Assembly: GCF_034190915.1 (NCBI RefSeq)
Contig: NW_026947485.1
Location: 36,531,519 to 36,595,518, forward strand
Reading direction: 5' to 3'
Length of the DNA: 64,000 nt
From: Cavia porcellus
Taxonomy: Eukaryota; Chordata; Mammalia; Rodentia; Caviidae
In this document: piece by piece, positions 49,584-61,129 of the stretch
Position numbering within the stretch: position 1 is the stretch's first letter
How the letters are laid out: each line of letters begins with the position of its first letter
The notes under the pieces: model-generated
What the model was told of the DNA's origin: nothing
Database searches by the model: none
Seen by the model: only the letters and a program-made list of their open reading frames with translations
Made by a program: the position numbers and the translations under genes

Positions 49584-50239
49584 TTAGCCACTATTAGAAA
49601 TAATCAATATTTTATTTTCAAACAAAAGCACTTAGACAATTTCATTTTCATTAACACAAAATAGGATGGTGTTGAAAAAATCATTTTGTAAATTGCAGAC
49701 TGTTATTAAATTGATAGTAGAGACTGCTCTGTGCTCTGGTCTCTGTTTCCTCTTTTTCAGCACAGAGAAAGGCCATTTCTCCCAGGATCCCTTGCAGTAA
49801 GCCTAGGGCCACACAAATGAGTTCCACAAAGGGAATGTGAGTACAGGTTACACAAGCAGTCTCTCAGCCTGATCCTCTACCATGGCCACTTAAGGGGTCA
49901 CATGCTTCAGCTGACATATTGCCAGAGGAAGACTTAAGTGAAAACTTACGTTGAACTAAAGAATAATTACTCTGCACACATTTATGCAACAGTACTTCAG
50001 AGTCAGCTAACATATGTAGAGATTCTCCCATGATACATGGAGCTGAGATGTACAGCTCTCTATTTCTATGCTCATAACTAGATCATCTGATCTGTTCAAT
50101 TCTGATTGCAAGTTTTGGTCAAGAAAGCAATCACCTCCTTTTCATTTCTCTAAGACCTCATTCAGATCTTGTTTCTTTGGCAGGTCACTTGCCAGTAACA
50201 AACTAAAGTTTTTATTTCATATCAAGAGGAAGGTATTAT

Positions 50240-50445
50240 TGGTTTAGTACATCCCTTACTCTCATCCTCATGACAACCAAAGACACAAATCTTATTCCCA
50301 TTTTATTGATTAAGATATTAAAATTCAAAGAAGTTAACTAATTTGGTTAAAGTGACACAACTATATGAAAATATAAATCAGGATTTAAACACAGAAGTTT
50401 CTGATTTCAGGCTCTATTGTTAACAGTACCCATACACTGCCTATT
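50240..50445 (-). repeat. MIR SINE, antisense
   Basis: ctcatcctcatgacaaccaa, cttattcccattttattgat, aagaagttaactaatttggt and aatcaggatttaaacacaga follow the antisense MIR in order. Confidence 0.7.
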
Positions 50446-50599
50446 GTCTATGGAATTAAAATAAAGCAAAAGAATTCACAATAGGATATGAAGGGTCTCC
50501 TTTATGTATCTTTAAGCTAGGCAAGCTCAGGCAGAGATAAAGAAATGAGCAAGACATACTCTCTCCTTGAAGGAGATCACATACAGATGTGAGATTTTT

Positions 50600-50765
50600 T
50601 TTAATTAACAAACTTTGTTTTAGAGTAGTTATAGATTTATAGAAAAGTTCAATGGAAAATGACAGAATTTCCACATGATCCATCTTGTCCATTCTATTTT
50701 TAATATCTGTTAATATTACACATTTGTTACAATTGATAAGGCAATGTTGGTACATTTTTCCTTTT
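50600..50765 (-). repeat. L1M 3' fragment, antisense
   Basis: agagtagttatagatttata, gaaaagttcaatggaaaatg and acacatttgttacaattgat match the antisense L1M 3'UTR (agcagttttaggttcacagcaaaattgag ... acatttgttacaattgatgaa). Confidence 0.65.
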
Positions 50766-51689
50766 AAATGTACTTCTGTACAATGATCTAAAAATAACCA
50801 TTAATTTCTGTTCCCCCCATTTTTCTTCATTTGAAAATTTCCTTACAATAATTGCTTTCCTGGCTTTTTTCCATCTTTCTCTTTTCTCAGAGATTGGTTA
50901 TAATTCATTAAAAGACGAACAAATAAAAACACAATGGCCACAGGATAGGATAGAGGGAAAAAGGGACAAAAATTATAAACATCAATGACAAAACATCAAA
51001 TGTGAAAATTCTCAGAGATAATTCATATTTAAACACAGAAATGGCTATAACCCAGATGGCTGTGATGAGTAGGGGTATGCAAACATACGCGCATGCACAC
51101 ACACACTGCCTTATGTTTACTTATCCCTTGTCCAGTGACCAGCAATGGCATCTAGGGACCTAAGTCTCCTGAACTCTCCCTTCTCCTCCATGACCTTGCC
51201 TTGGAGTTTCCTAAAGAACACAAATCGCCCCAACTCCTTGGACACTGGGTTGGTAGACAGAATGCAGAGCCTCGGTTGGCTGAGAAAGAGGAGCATCTGC
51301 AAAGAAAACCGTAATTCCCACTTCTAAGTCACCTTTGATCTTGTGGGAAATTCTTGGTCCAAATCTCAGCAGGTGGCCCTTTATAAATAGGTGAAATAAA
51401 ATAAAATACAGGTACAGACCCTACCTACGTCCCCTTCTTCCAGCAGTAGGTAGAATGTAGAGAGAGACCACATCAGAGGAGAAGTGCTCCCAGGAGTTGG
51501 AGTACATGAGAAGCCTTTGTTCTTTGACTGCTTAGAGGCTGGTTCTTGAAGGGCTCTTTTCTGTCTCAGATCTGGGATGTCTTACCCCTCATCTCCTGTC
51601 AACCCTACTCAAGAAGATAGAAAGTTAGGTGCCCACAGTAGGCACATTTCTGAGATCACAACAAAGCCCTCTCTTGAGCATTAACCTTT
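50766..51689. other. Intergenic, nothing recognised
   Basis: No gene or clear repeat beyond a short CA run near 51093. Confidence 0.5.
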
Positions 51690-52115
51690 ATTATGATTTG
51701 GATTTTAATTGTCCTTCAAAAGCTCATGTGTTGAAGTGTTGGTCCCTAAGGGTGCAGTCCCTAGAGGTGGCAACTAAAGCCACATAGCTGCAAAAGGTGT
51801 TTGGCAACTAAAAGAAGTGACTGGATCATGAGGGCTTTGACCTCATGAAAGAGTAACCCATTTGTGGATTGATAATCTAATGGAGATGGGATGATAGAAA
51901 TTTTAGGTGATGGGGCTTAGTTGGAGGAAGTAGGCCAGTGCAGTGTGTCCATGGAGGGCATATTTTATCCCCAGACCCTGCATCTCTCTTTTTGGTTCCT
52001 GGCCATGAGTTGAACTAATTTACTCTACCATATATTGCTTACAACTGTGTTCTGCTTGACCCAGAGGCATAGGAACAAGGAGCCAAGTATCCACGAACAA
52101 ACCTTTTAAAACCCT
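51690..52115 (+). mobile_element. ERVL-MaLR-type solitary LTR
   Basis: attatgatttggattttaat, aaaagctcatgtgttgaagt, gaggtggcaactaaagccac, gggcttagttggaggaagta and ttggttcctggccatgagtt are typical of this LTR group. The 3' end is worn. Confidence 0.55.
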
Positions 52116-53756
52116 GACCTTTTTCCTCCTTTAAATTAACCTAACTCCAGTATTTTGACCCATCCTTCAATTTCAAAAGCTTTTCTTGGGAAGGAAGGCT
52201 GCTGGATAAGCCACTAGCTTGGTGTCCCTTGGTGTTTAGGAGACAGGCCTTTTAAGAAGTTGAGGGTATGATAGTAGCTTATGAAGAAAGTCTAGGTCTA
52301 AAGTCTAAGGAGATGGTGTGGAGCCCCATCAAAGAAGAAGATTTTTCTCACCCAGAAATGCTGAAGAAAGAAGGGACCAAAACTTCATGTCCTTCTTCCC
52401 AGAGAGAGTCACCTGATTACACCCTCCACCTTGATGGTGCTGGTTGTGACATAGGGCAGATGTCCTATGAGGCCCCATTACCTCATGGGAATCAGGTAGA
52501 GGGCTCCCTTTGCAGTCTCCACCCTTGAAGGCTGCCCCAGGGCACTGGGAGTATGATAGCAATGGCTGTTGCTCCCCATGTGTGTGTTTACATCACATCA
52601 TATCACAAAAGTGTTGTTGCTTGTCACTCACTACCCAACATCAAAGATGCACATGTGACTGGGAGGACTGAACCTGGGATGGAGCCACTGCTGTTGCCTC
52701 TGCTGCCACCCTTGTCACTAGGAATCAGGAGGCTGTGTCTGTGTAGATGTTTCACCAGGCACATTTTAGATGAGGATGGCCAAATAAGGAAAGCTCACAC
52801 ACCAGTCAGAGGATGGATGCAGCTTTAGTAAGGCCAGTCAGTGCATGCCCTGTGACAGTTGTGCCACTTGAAACAGTTGTTTCTGTTGTGTTTCCACATG
52901 CAAGATGGCAGCTCACAGTGTGAAGGCTTCCTGCCAGCCTGCATGGGCACACATGCATGGTCTATCCTGGTATGAATTCAGGATGTAGCTGGAGGCAGGA
53001 GAGCATCCCAAAGGCCTCTGGCTGTTGCAACAGTTATGGGTCCAAATTCTTACGGGCTGGTCCTGGTATGGAAAGTGGAGTGAATCTGCATCTGACTTTG
53101 AGTTGAATGAGCTTTATAGCATGATCTGATGTAAATATTTTCCAGAAACACTTTCACTGTATAAAGAACACCCAGCTCACATAGCAAGTTTATGGGAACT
53201 GAATCCAGGAGCTCCAGGCTATGTTCATTTCTTGTGTCACAGTTCCTTTCGCAGCTGTGGGCTTGCTACCTTTATGATAGTCATCATTGCCACCAGGGAA
53301 GAGGCCACAAAGGTCATTTGTCTCACTACTGTGAGGTCTAGGAAGCAGCTACATGGCTATGTGGGTCAGTTGGCCTTACCTGGACTCTTTCCCTACTGAA
53401 GCCTGAGTCAGTGACATTGAGGTAGGCATTGTCAACAAGGTGTGGCAGTGAGGTGGAACCAGCTACAGCTGTGGGCTGTTGTCTTCCTGATGAACACTGT
53501 ATCCTTACTAGCTTCCAATACAGTGGGGATAGAGGACCAGAAACAAAGATTGAGATGACATTCTCCCATTCTGCCCGCTCCGTCTTCCCTATCATCAATT
53601 CCTTCTCCTCCTAGGATTCCAGATTCTTACAATGATCATTGTCATGCTAGAGCCGGAGGGTGGAACAGGTCACAAGTAGTTGCAGTTTGATCTCAGAGAA
53701 CCCTAACTCCTACACACACCTTCCCTCAGCAGCACCAGAATCACATGGAGTGGGAA
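52116..53756. other. Intergenic, nothing recognised
   Basis: Non-repetitive-looking sequence. Open frames of 60 to 91 codons lack recognisable protein features. Confidence 0.45.
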
Positions 53757-53784
53757 GGAAAGGAGGGAAGAAGAGAAAGAAAAG

Positions 53785-53834
<50 letters not shown>

Positions 53835-53843
53835 GGAAGAAAG
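53757..53843 (+). repeat. Polypurine (GGA/GAGGA)n tract
   Basis: Nearly 90 consecutive purines, mostly gaggag and gaggaa units. A translation of this gives a Lys/Arg-rich run that is not a protein. Confidence 0.95.
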
Positions 53844-54149
53844 GGAACTAACTACGTTTATTAACTAAAATCCACAGCTTACATTAGGATTCAATTTTTG
53901 TCTTAAATTGTATAGGATTTGGCAAATATGTAATGACATATATCCACCATTATAGTCTCAATAGAATGGAAATCACAGAAAAGCTTCCCAGAAGGAGTAG
54001 GATATAGAGTAGACTCTAAGAATGATTGAGGTTTTCAGATGGACCAAGAACCACAAGTAAAACCAAAGAGGAAGGAATTTACAAGGCATTATTCAAGGGG
54101 TAGGAAGTGTGGCAATTTGTATTGGATGGAGAGTACATATTTGAAAATA

Positions 54150-54410
54150 TAACAAGCGTGAACATTTATTTGGCACTGCTACATGTCAGGAAATTGCTAA
54201 ACATTTTACATGGATTATTTCATGTAATCCACAGAACAATTTATACTACAAGTACTACTGTTGTTATTTTTAATTAATAACTGAAAATTCAAGTTTAGAA
54301 GGGAATTTTAAACTTCTTCAACATGACACATCAGGAATTTGGAAGTAGTGAGATGCAAATACAAACAGAAAGAGTTCAAGTCCTTTTGTTTCTATACTAC
54401 ATTATAATTC
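54150..54410 (-). repeat. MIR SINE, antisense
   Basis: gaacatttatttggcactgc, attatttcatgtaatccaca and acaatttatactacaagtac follow the antisense MIR from its 3' end. A nearly full-length but diverged copy. Confidence 0.65.
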
Positions 54411-54563
54411 CTCCCTAATAAAACAAAAACAGATATGTAGAAAAGATGAATTAAGAACTACCTGAGACTGACTTACATATCAGGTTAAAAATAAAAACTA
54501 TTCTGTTTTCACAGCATAGTCTTCAAGAAAAGCACATAGGAGTACTTCCTTCTGATCAAGACC

Positions 54564-54580
54564 AAAAAAAAAAAAAAAAA
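54564..54580 (+). repeat. Poly-A (A17)
   Basis: Seventeen consecutive A with no recognisable SINE or gene body upstream. Confidence 0.9.
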
Positions 54581-57500
54581 TCTAAGCACAAATCTACAGC
54601 ATCTTGTCTGCTTTGTCATAACTTATCTAGATTATAAAAACCTCAAATTTGGGTTGTGTGAATGCCACGGTGAAACCCTACCTGAGAATGTTATCTTGAA
54701 GATGATATGTCAGGGAGATGAGGAGAAAGGCAGAAAGCTAGGGAAAACCAAAAGAAGGGAACTAATGTAACACACATGCAGGTCCAAAAAGATTTGGATG
54801 GAAAATGGTTAGAGCTGCATGAATTGAAATAAATGGGAAGTTACTGCAGAAAATGTGGGGTAAGAACTGGCCAGTCTTGGAATAAGAAAGATATCTGGAG
54901 ACTTACAGGTGACTGTAAGAAAGATGGAAATATTTTTTGAAATTCTAAAAGTTAGACTAGGGGATAGCATTACAGGAAAATAGTTGGACTGAAATCTCTC
55001 AGACTCCAGCTGAACAGGGGCAGCAGGGTGGAATTATCCTAAGAAGCTGGAGGTCAGGTCTGAAGTGTAGAGAGGGATCAGCACAGAGTTCTTGATCTGA
55101 GTCACCACTGTAATACAGATGAGGTGAATGACCATAAGCGGAGAGGGAAAGAGAGGTATTCAGTTTCTCCATGATTGGTCCACAAAAGGGGCAGGAAGAT
55201 AAGAACAGACAAGTAAGCGATGCCCCGGGAGACAAGCAGAAGTATCATCAGCAGGCATAACACTTGGATGATTGAGTTTCAGAGGGAAGAATGAAACCAA
55301 ATCGTCAGACACTGCATTACGTGGAGGCCAAAGGGGACAAAGAGCGGGAAAGGACCATTTTGGGGTCTTTTAGCACAAACTAGAAAAAAATGAGACAGGA
55401 AGAGAAAAGAATAACAGCGTAGAGTGAGAAGTGTTATGCCTTTTTCAGGGACCAAAGACCCAGGAGAAGAGAGTTTCAGAGAGCTGTTATTTGGACGCAG
55501 AGGAAATGAACAACATCATCAGTAGTCAAGTGACTGGGAGGAGGAAATGGAGCAGCTGGCTTTAAAGGCACACAGCAAGAGGAGCTTGATGGTCACTGCG
55601 GTCACCCTGGAGCACAGCACGTGGGCAAAAGGGGCATTGGGGGACTCATTCTTCATTGTGTGTATAATTTGAATTTCACATCAAGTGCAATTATTAGCCA
55701 CTTGAGCACATTAAATATCAAATATAACAGAAGATGATGAGAAAGACTGATAAGGACCCAAAGAAACTAGGCCTAAAGGGAGCGAATGAGCTGCAGGGGA
55801 AGTGAGTGTGAAATAGCAACAGCATCCTATGCACCACGCTGCATCAAGTTGGATTCTGCTGTGTACACAGCGTGTGTGCACACACGCAGGTACAAAAGTT
55901 ACACATGAAAGAGTTTTTGTCTAGAGGGAATAAGTCCTGTGCTCTTTTCCGTGCAAAGCCCAGGTCTCACAGTTTCAGTGGATCCTCAGGCCTCACAAAG
56001 GGAGCACCATGATGCACTGCAGTGAGTAGATACCGCTTTTTACTACTTGAGATATTTTTTAGTTTTAGATGCAAGGAGTCTTTAGTACTCAGTGTTTAAA
56101 TCTTTAAACCAAGAACAAAGGGCCAATGCCAGAAAAGGTAAACTTTGCATCCCAGTCAGAGCTCAGAGGTGGAAAGAATAGGCAGAAACAGCATCTAGCT
56201 TATGGCTATCTGTTCTGGTATCATCATGTAGCCTCACAGAGAAAAGAAGAGTTGTCTGAGGCCCAGGGCAGAGTGGGGCTACACAAGGACAGGGTAGAAG
56301 GCTGAAGCCAAAATTACCCTTCCGTCTTGACAAGGACACCAGAATCAAGACCCCAATTCAAATACAAGGCACATGGTCAATTATAAGGAGACAATTTCTG
56401 GGCCAGAAATGTCAGGTCTTTGGGACAAGTAGGTTTGTAGAAGCAATCCAGCAGCCTATCTCACAGTGTAGGCCTGTCCTGAGCTCTTCAAGATGTTTGT
56501 TCATCCTCTATACCACATTCCCTTCTCACTCACCAGATTTGTCTTTGACCTTGTGGTTCCTGGAGGAGCTGCTGGCAGTGGAGACCAGTATCTACCAATT
56601 ATCTCCAAAAGTGAGCTCAGAAGCCCAGAAGGAAACCTTTATCTTGAAGATGAAGCCTTATTTAGGCATAATTAGGCCCTTATGTTTGTATTTGTAGGGT
56701 GGGATATAAGACAATCTACTTCTTTGGATGACTCCACCAACTGGAGCAGAACCAAGTACCCTTCCTGACCCAGGCAGTAGGATTGGGATGTGGAATTCTT
56801 TAAACATTTCAGGAGACCTTCTGGCATAAAAACACTGGAGATAGAGAATGGCTATTATTCATGTTTAAAACTCTGACACCAAGACAGGGTCTCACACTCA
56901 GAAAGTCCTGGCCCACCATGAAAGTGGGCAGCTAGGAGAAGCATGTCAGAGATAGTGATTTATCTCCCTCCCTAAACAGTAAAGCATCACAAACATTATC
57001 CCTTCTAGATGGACCTGAGGCACACACTGTGGATTCCAAGAGGGCCCCACATATCCCACCCAGGAGAAGGGGCTGCTCTAGGATCCCGGGACTTGAGCTT
57101 TAGCTTTTCTACTAAACCTTTCAGCTGTGTGCTTCCAGAAGACCATTTCCATCTCCTTTCAGAAAGAGATTTTCACACACACTTCTACCATGGCAGCCAT
57201 TGCCAGCAAGGCAAAAATCACTCTCTGCCATACTTGATATTACTGAGAGAGGTCAGAACAAGACAACTAGGATCTAGGTATAGAGAAAGTGTAGATCTAA
57301 GAGAGCCAGAAAATTGAGGACAGAAAGCATCTGGAAGGTTTATACCTCCTTCAAGGGCTTTGGGGGATGAAGATAGTCTTGTCTGGTATCGGAATCACAG
57401 TTCCAGACAAGAGCTCCAGGGATTCAGTGCAGAACTGTAAGCTACAGTAGCACTGAGAATGACAGGAAAGAACCTCAGTGGCAAAGGGCAGATGAACAGG

Positions 57501-57844
57501 CTTTGTGGAAGGAAGACAGCTGGAACTATAGCCAACAATGGGGCCCAACTCTAGGGTTTGACTAGACCAGGACCAGAGGCCAGTAACTAGAGCAAGGAAT
57601 AAAATCAGAATGAGAGCAGAAAGGTGACTTGTTCCTGAGCTACGACACTACTGGCATAGGATCAAGATGGCAACTTAATAGTCGAATGCATTACCAATGG
57701 TTTCTGCTAACATTCAACACCCAAGCTATGCTCCAGAGAATGAATAAATAAGAATTCTTATAGCAAAGAGCTCATGCTGAGTTTCAGGAAAGCAGTCTCA
57801 TAATGTGCAAAGCACTATGAGAGCCTAAAAGGGAGCACTGTTGA
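54581..57844. other. Intergenic, nothing recognised
   Basis: No gene or clear repeat apart from a short CA/GT alternation near 55870. Confidence 0.45.
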
Positions 57845-58000
57845 TTGTGCCTAGGAAGGGTGGGGCAGGCTTCACGGAGATGGTGGGATTTGAACTGTGC
57901 CTTGAATGCTGACTCCTAGATTCTGAGCAGGGAAGAGGAAAAGGCATTTGGAACAGAGGAGTCACAAGGAGCAAAGGAGGAACCTGTGAAGGAGTGTGAC
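57845..58000. repeat. Ancient repeat-like fragment, family not assigned
   Basis: gggcaggcttcacggagatg, tgggatttgaactgtgcctt and gaaaaggcatttggaacaga resemble a common ancient mammalian repeat motif. I cannot name the family with confidence. Confidence 0.35.
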
Positions 58001-58849
58001 TCATCCTCAGCGTGGGAGCATGGCTGTAAGTGGAATATACAACAGGGTGAGAGAGTTTGGGGAGTGGGCACTGAGACTCCCTAGGCAAGCTGGGACTGAG
58101 TGGGGGCCTGCAGAGCTGGTCTGAGCCTGTGCCTGATCCTGAGACAGCAAGGGACCCTGAAAAGTTTGCTGTTACTGATTAGGGGTTTAGGTCACAGGTC
58201 ACAGAAACCAGCTCCCACTCACTCCAGTAAGATGCGTAGAATGGAAAGTCAGCAGATGTCCACCATGTCCACTGCATAAGATCCAGGAAAGGGACTTGAA
58301 TCACATCTGCTCTGGGCTGCAAACAGCAGGGACAGACACCAGTCTCTTCAGGGATAGAGCAAATCTACCCCACACCACAGGCAAGTCACAGACTAGGGGA
58401 GAAAGACTGGCACAAAGCTGGGGCCACATGACCCCCTCTTCATTGTTAGTTCCACCAAGACCATACAGAAGAATGGTATTTCCCCAAAAGGAAATCAGAG
58501 TTCTGGAGCCAAAATTAAGGGACAGGATTATGGGCTGCCAAAAACTAGTGCACATACCTCAAGTGTTTAACCTGGGAATAACATAAACACATGAACATGA
58601 CAAATATTTCAGCCCCAGAGGGTCATATGGTCTCCAAGATAACTACACATCTCTGTTGTTCAGCACAGAGGTGTACATACATAACATATATAGGAAGGAC
58701 ACAGCTGGGTCCCAATAAAACTTTATTAATAAAACAGACCATCGGGCATCAGATTAACCACTGGCCATATTAAAGCACTAGTAGGTGGAAGGTAAAAGCA
58801 TAGCACTAAACAAGAAACACTCTTCTTTATGAAAGCTCACCCCATGGAT

Positions 58850-59680
58850 TATCTACCTAAATGCAGTTTGCTGCAGAAAAATTTCTTTCCTCTTTGTGAA
58901 ACAACACACTCCTAATTACAGGGTCCCTTTTACAAACTTTTTTTTTTCATGAGGATTAAGTTTTTCTTCTTCTTGCATTTAATGTGTTTCTTAATTATCC
59001 ATTTCCATGGGGGCTGTGTTTGTTTGCTGTCATTTGTAAGCTTCTCACTCTGGTGAAGGTAACACCATTCTTCCCTAGCAGGATGCTGGAATGAATTATG
59101 TTTTGTTTTTTTTGTTTTTTTTTTTTTTTTCCAAATTGTACTGTAGCCATGAGCTTCACAGTGTGGTACACCTGTATTTATTTGGGTCAGTTTTAAAGCT
59201 ATAACAACACAATTGCAACCACACTTTGCAAGCTGCCATTTGGCTCGTGGTTTGCCACCCTTGGGGTCCTCCTCAGAATTGCTTCTGAGCCATTAAAGCT
59301 TGGAAGTGAAGGGACAGACCTTGGAGATGGCGGGCACCATCATGCAAAGGCAAGAGACCTTACCTCCTTTTGTAATCACCTCTTGGTTGTGAGGCAGTGT
59401 GCTGTGAATTAGTGTATTCCAGGCCCAGATTGGCAACATATGGTGTATCTCTGTTCATTCTACATTAAATCCTGACATTTTGCAGCTGTCAAGATAAAGC
59501 TGTTTATATGAGTAACATTGTAGTTTGTTTATAGGGAAATAATGTGCAGCAAGTTATGATTAATCAAGGTGTCTAAAGTCTGCTGGAGGCTTCTAAATAG
59601 ATTTGTTTCCACAGCCATACTTTTTGTCTCTTACATCAGAGCTTTAATCATCATCCCAGTCCTTTTGTACCTTTATTGTT
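58850..59680. other. Repeat-poor AT-rich stretch, possible conserved noncoding element
   Basis: About 800 bases of complex sequence without recognisable repeats apart from a T-rich run at 59099-59130. It has several TAAT/ATTA and ATAAA cores, for example gttatgattaatcaaggtgt and ttcttaattatccatttcca. No coding capacity. The style resembles conserved enhancers near developmental genes, but conservation cannot be tested here. Confidence 0.3.
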
Positions 59681-60532
59681 TCTTGGTCCTGTTCTGCTGT
59701 TAGAAGATAAAGAGTGAAGCAGGCCATGGAGAGGCCAGTAAAACAGGAACTGGGATGGGACTCAGAGAAGGAATTTGCTCTCACTCTGCTGAGCCCCAGA
59801 AAAACGTTCACAAGCTACTGTCTTCTTTCTGGGATTCCCCTGTCTGGAACCCAAATCTCCAGTGGGCCATCACCTGAAGAGCTGAGTAGGTGCCTTAACT
59901 TCCAGGGGGGAACAAACAGTGACTTTAGCTTCATGTTTCTGAGATCCAAAGTTATGGGGGCTTGAAGCAGTACAGATCTCAAATTCTAGAGATTATATCA
60001 ACTCTTCCTTATGTCCTTGGTCTTGGACTCAATTTTGTCCTTGGAGAATAACTGATTAGAACTCAAGGAACTGAAAGGCATAAGCTTTTCTATGTTGTCT
60101 TCAGCACATTTGTATGGTGAAATATTCAATACCCATAACTTAAAGGAGAAGGAGTCTATTTGGAATCACAGTTTTAGTCCATGGTTTGCTGATTCCAAGA
60201 AAGAAACAGGATGGTAGAAGGGCCCAGGCAGAGGAAAGCTGCTCGTGTCATGGCAGTCAAGAGGCAGAGAGAGAAGAAAGTCAGAAAAGGAGACACAGTC
60301 TTCTAGGTTTCATGTTCCCAGTGACTTAACTCGATCTGAAGAAGACCCACCTCCTAACAGCACATTCAGCTATGAACTCATCAGCAAATTAATCCACTGA
60401 TAAGCACGGCACTCCCATGATCCAATCTAAATGTCCCACTTCTGAGTGCATGAGATGCTGGGGGATATTGCAGAGCAAAACCATAACACATCTTGCTGAG
60501 ATTTCCCTAGTGAAAGAATCCTTCAGGAACGT

Positions 60533-60890
60533 TGCTATGGTTTGGATACAGTTTGAGTGTTTCCCCCAGGGGTTGGGAGCTTTATTCTCTGTATGGCAAT
60601 GTTGACGGGTAGTGGGGTCTTCTAGATGCAGGTCTCAGTGGGCAGTCATAAGACTTGCCACTCCTCCATCTCTCTGGTCTCCCTGCTCACCATGTGCTTT
60701 CTCCTTCTCCCTTGCACACCTGCTATACGGCTATCCACCATGATGTGGTGCAACAAACAGCCTTGCGAGAACCAGTGCCCTACTGCCAGAACTTCCTGCC
60801 TCCAAAACTATGTGCCAATTAAACCTCTTTTCTTTATGAGTATCTAGCTTCTGGTGTTTTCTTCTAGTAATGCAAAACGGACTAACACAA
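60533..60890 (+). mobile_element. MST/THE1-like MaLR solitary LTR
   Basis: tgctatggtttggatacagt begins the element. ccaattaaacctcttttctt and aatgcaaaacggactaacac end it. The order and the TG...CA ends match MST/THE1-type ERVL-MaLR LTRs. No internal retroviral sequence or clear target duplication. Confidence 0.7.
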
Positions 60891-60960
60891 CCACCAACAG
60901 CTAACTGCAAGTGATTATCCAATCTCTCTAAGCAAAGCAATGTGTAAGATTTTTAGGGAG

Positions 60961-61110
60961 GGTCAGGCACAATGACTCATGTCTATAATTTAAGGACTTG
61001 GGAGGCTGAGGTATGAAGATCATGAGTTTGAGGCCAACCCAGGCCATATAGCAAGTTTCAGCCTGGCCTGTTGTGAATATAGAGATCCTGTCACACAATA
61101 GGAGGTGGCA
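60961..61110 (+). repeat. B1-like (7SL-derived) SINE
   Basis: ggtcaggcacaatgactcat, gtctataatttaaggacttg, ggaggctgaggtatgaagat and gtttgaggccaacccaggcc follow the 7SL-derived SINE order. The 3' part is diverged and no ID half is clear. gcaaagcaa is repeated at 60932-60940 and 61112-61120, a weak candidate for the target duplication. Confidence 0.6.
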
Positions 61111-61129
61111 TGCAAAGCAAAAGTTGCAA

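Noticed and set aside
53660..53851. A Lys/Arg-rich open frame
   Set aside because: Translation of the polypurine simple repeat.
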